Below, piece after piece: positions 61,138 to 64,000 of a DNA stretch of 64,000 bases (position 1 is its first letter; each line of letters begins with the position of its first letter). The stretch spans positions 1,761,363 to 1,825,362 of the forward strand of contig NW_020194685.1 in NCBI RefSeq assembly GCF_002865645.1, read 5' to 3'. Below the pieces are notes generated by a model, which saw only the letters and a list, made by a program, of their open reading frames with translations, had not been told where the DNA came from and ran no database searches. The stretch comes from Hyaloscypha bicolor E. Taxonomy: Eukaryota > Ascomycota > Leotiomycetes > Helotiales > Hyaloscyphaceae. A program made the position numbers and the translations under genes.

Positions 61138-64000
61138 ATTTATTATAATCTAATTAGAAGAGTCTAAATAAGTATTAATCTAATATTATTTTAGAATATT
61201 TCAAATATATAATATACTAATATTTTAAAGCTATTAGTCGGTTTAATATTAAGTATTTTTATTAATAATATAAAATATAAACTTACCGGAAATATAGAAA
61301 ATATTAATAATAATAAAATAATTAAAGCTAATATTATTTCTTAAATTAAACTTGAATTATTCTAGTATTATTTATAATATTTTATAAAATATTTAAAAGC
61401 TTTTATATTAATATTATAATCTATTTATTCTAATATATTTTAAAGCTTACTAATAAATAAATAACTAAAATAATAATATAGATATTATAATTTAACTCTT
61501 ATAAAAAAGTAAGAATTATAAATAAAAAATTCAGAAATAAAGCTTTATAATATAATATTTTAAAACAGGAAAAAGTATCTAAAATAGTATATTATAGATA
61601 TAAAATATCTAATAAAAATAATAAAATAATTAATAAGATTATTAAAATAAGTCTCTAATTTATTTATATTAGCTAAATTAAATAGAAATAAAGTTTTTAT
61701 AAATATAATAAAAATATAGATTTAATACTAAATTAAATATTAATTTAATTTTTAATAATTTTATTAAGTTTAATAGTATTATTAGTCTATTATAAAATTT
61801 GAAATTAGTTAGAACTAGTAATTAAAAATCTAAAAGTTCTAGTATTAATTATAATTCTATAAAAATAATAAATATTATATTTTAATATATTATTAATTAT
61901 AAATATTTAGATATTTTCTATTTATTTAATAAGTTCTAAAATATAGTTTTTATTTATTATCTAATATATAAAAGAAAGAAAAATAAGGTTATTTATAAAA
62001 ATATTAGTTATAGAAATAATAGAAATAAAAGTAATAAAAATAGCTAAAAATCTTTTAATAGAAATAAAATAGAAATCTAAATAATATTTCTTTTCTTTAT
62101 TTATTTTTATTAATAAAGCTTTAAAAGTATTATTTTCTAATTCGTTTTTATTATTTTTATTTTTATTTTTTCTTTTAATTTTAGTAATATATTATATATA
62201 AATATTACTAAAATATTTATTAAAATTATAAGAGTTTTAAAATCTAAATTAGTAAATATTTCTATTTTTAAATTAAATCTTTTTAGTTTTTTATTTTTCT
62301 AATATATATTTCTATAAATAGTATTTAGATCTCTTATATATAAAATATAACTTTAGAATATAATTATTATAATTATAGAACTTGAAATAATTATTATAGA
62401 TTTCGAAGTTATAACTAGATTTATATTAATAATAATATTAATTAATAAATAGTAATAAATAATTAAAGCTTATTAATAAACTAGTCAAATTTATTAAAAG
62501 TATTTGAAACTATATATTAGTATACTAATAAGCCTTAATAAAAAATAATGTTTTTATTATATAGAAATTTAATATTTAATAAAATAGAAATAAAGCTATA
62601 TTATAATTTATATAAATTATTAATTAGTATTTAGATAAGTTTAAATATTTTTTTTTTAGAATCTTTTATTATTATAATTACTAAAATAATAATATTTTAT
62701 TTATTTAAATTTTAATAATAGAGACCGGGTCTTTTAAAAAAGCTATAAATATTTATATAGGCTTCTTTATATATATAATTTAAGAGCTAGTTATTATAAA
62801 AGTAGTTTTATACTAGTCTTTTTAATATAATAAAAAAAGCTTTTATTAGTATCTTTTCTAGAAATTTTATATATTAATAAATATTGAAAAAAAAATTTAT
62901 AATTAAAACTATTATTTATTTTATTATATTTCTATATTTCGAAATATATTTTTATTACTTTTCTAATAAGCTTTCTAATAATATAGTAAGTATTAATTAA
63001 TAGAAATTTAAATTTAATAATAATACTAATAGTAATAAAAATAGAAATAATAAAAAGCTTTAATTTCTTAATTAAAAATATCTAGTTCTTTTATATTTAG
63101 TTTTATCTAAAATAAAATAAACTAATATAATAAATTCCTAAAAAAGATCTATTCTAATTAGATTATTATTAATAATATTAGCTTTATTTTATATCTTTTT
63201 TATTTTTTTAACTAAGCTTAATAAAGAATTATATAATAATAAGATTCTTATAATTTTATTTAATATAAATATTATTATACTAAAATTGGATTTAAAGATT
63301 TTATAAGAATATATAATTAATTAGACTATATACTATAATATTAAAGTTCTTGAAATTATCCTAAAATAGATTTTATAAATTATTATTACTTTCTTTATAT
63401 AAAATATACTAATATATCTTAATAATTAGATATTTCTAAAAATTATTCTTTATTATAATTACTAAATTAATACTATTTTTCTATTTTTTAATTAGTTCCT
63501 TTTTCTTATTAGTATTTATACTAAATTAAATTTAGGTTTTTTCTAATATATATATATAATTTATAATAAAAGGAATTTAAAAATAAAATAATTTATAATA
63601 GGTTTATAAAAAGAATTTAGTAATAAAAATATTTAGATATTTAATTTAAATATTAGATATCTAGTAAAAATATTAAAATAAATATTTTATTTTTAAATAT
63701 TTTATTTATAATAAGAAATTTAAAAAAATAAAATATTATAATTTCGAGAATATCTAAAGTTTAAAGAACTTAATTTAATAGTAAAATTAATATTATAGTT
63801 AAAAAGCTTTAAAAATATATATAGAATATATATTTTAGAAAAAAAATCTTATAAATATAAATATTATATAAGCAAAAAAGATAGTTTCTAAAAAAGTAAT
63901 ATTAGGGCTAAAAGAAATTAGTTTTAAAAAATAATAGAAGTTAAATAATTAATTAATTAAATAACTAATTATTTATTAATTAGTAAAAACTAGATATTTT
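61138..64000 (-). mobile_element. Truncated Ty1/Copia copy 3, runs off the window
   Basis: Inverted copy of the left half of the Copia element, starting at the equivalent of about 58325 and continuing leftward through gag. It is also alignable with 39480-42650 (for example TTTAATATTAAGT and AATATAGAAAATATTAATAA shared). It is the most degraded of the three copies. Its LTR would lie beyond the window end. Confidence 0.75.

Overview
The window looks like nuclear DNA of a filamentous ascomycete (Pezizomycotina). Introns are short (45-54 bp) with GTAAGT/GTATGT donors and CTAAC/CTAAT-type branch sites. The gene families are fungal: a NACHT-ankyrin NLR with a fungal STAND N-terminus, a stand-alone domain of that type, a BTB/POZ protein and a DUF3435 protein. 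From about 12.1 kb onward the DNA is extremely TA-rich, and former retrotransposon reading frames are riddled with TAA/TAG where Gln, Arg or Trp codons are expected. That is the signature of repeat-induced point mutation (RIP). I cannot name the species.

Region 1 (1-11.7 kb) has normal composition. It holds two intact gene models: a 300-aa protein with a STAND-type N-terminal domain (250-1200, +) and a 1335-aa NACHT-ankyrin protein (5284-9345, -). Around them are relics: a 5'-truncated, frameshifted dynamin-like GTPase (1530-2341, +), a BTB/POZ gene with two in-frame stops (2601-3200, -), a 50-codon exon-like fragment (3471-3623, -), and a MADS-box-like gene with a frameshift and a 15-bp coding minisatellite (4399-4813, +). 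There are also an 18-bp minisatellite, a 19-bp quasi-palindrome clustered on both sides of the NLR gene, and two MITE-like inverted-repeat elements (9901-10402 and 11248-11691).

Region 2 (11.8-14.76 kb) is a DUF3435 (FluG-like/tyrosine recombinase family) pseudogene on the minus strand. It keeps a recognisable N-terminal motif and a C-terminal C2H2-like tail. Its middle is heavily RIP-mutated, while its last ~350 bp and the ~500 bp upstream of it are not. The upstream GC-rich island ends at a palindrome, TTACACCGTGTAA, exactly where AT-rich repeat DNA begins. DUF3435 proteins include the captains of Starship giant transposons, which sit at one edge and are transcribed inward. The geometry fits an eroded Starship edge with the NLR neighbourhood as cargo; this is an inference.

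Region 3 (14.76-64 kb) is an AT-rich block of nested, RIP-degraded LTR retrotransposons. Ty3/Gypsy element C (LTRs 17415-17687 and 39197-39470) contains Gypsy chromovirus A (LTRs 20063-20367 and ~35129-35445, candidate target duplication ATAAG), which contains a third Gypsy element, B (~25.9-33.1 kb). Further right are Gypsy E (44446-50562, minus, 266-bp LTRs), Gypsy D (51931-54822, minus, truncated, same LTR family as C), a full-length Ty1/Copia element (54823-61137, 303-bp LTRs) and two truncated minus-strand Copia copies (39471-42983 and 61138 to the window end). A 747-bp assembly gap (33492-34238) lies inside a stretch that looks much less RIP-mutated. I see no functional gene right of 14.8 kb, and no rRNA, tRNA or CRISPR array.
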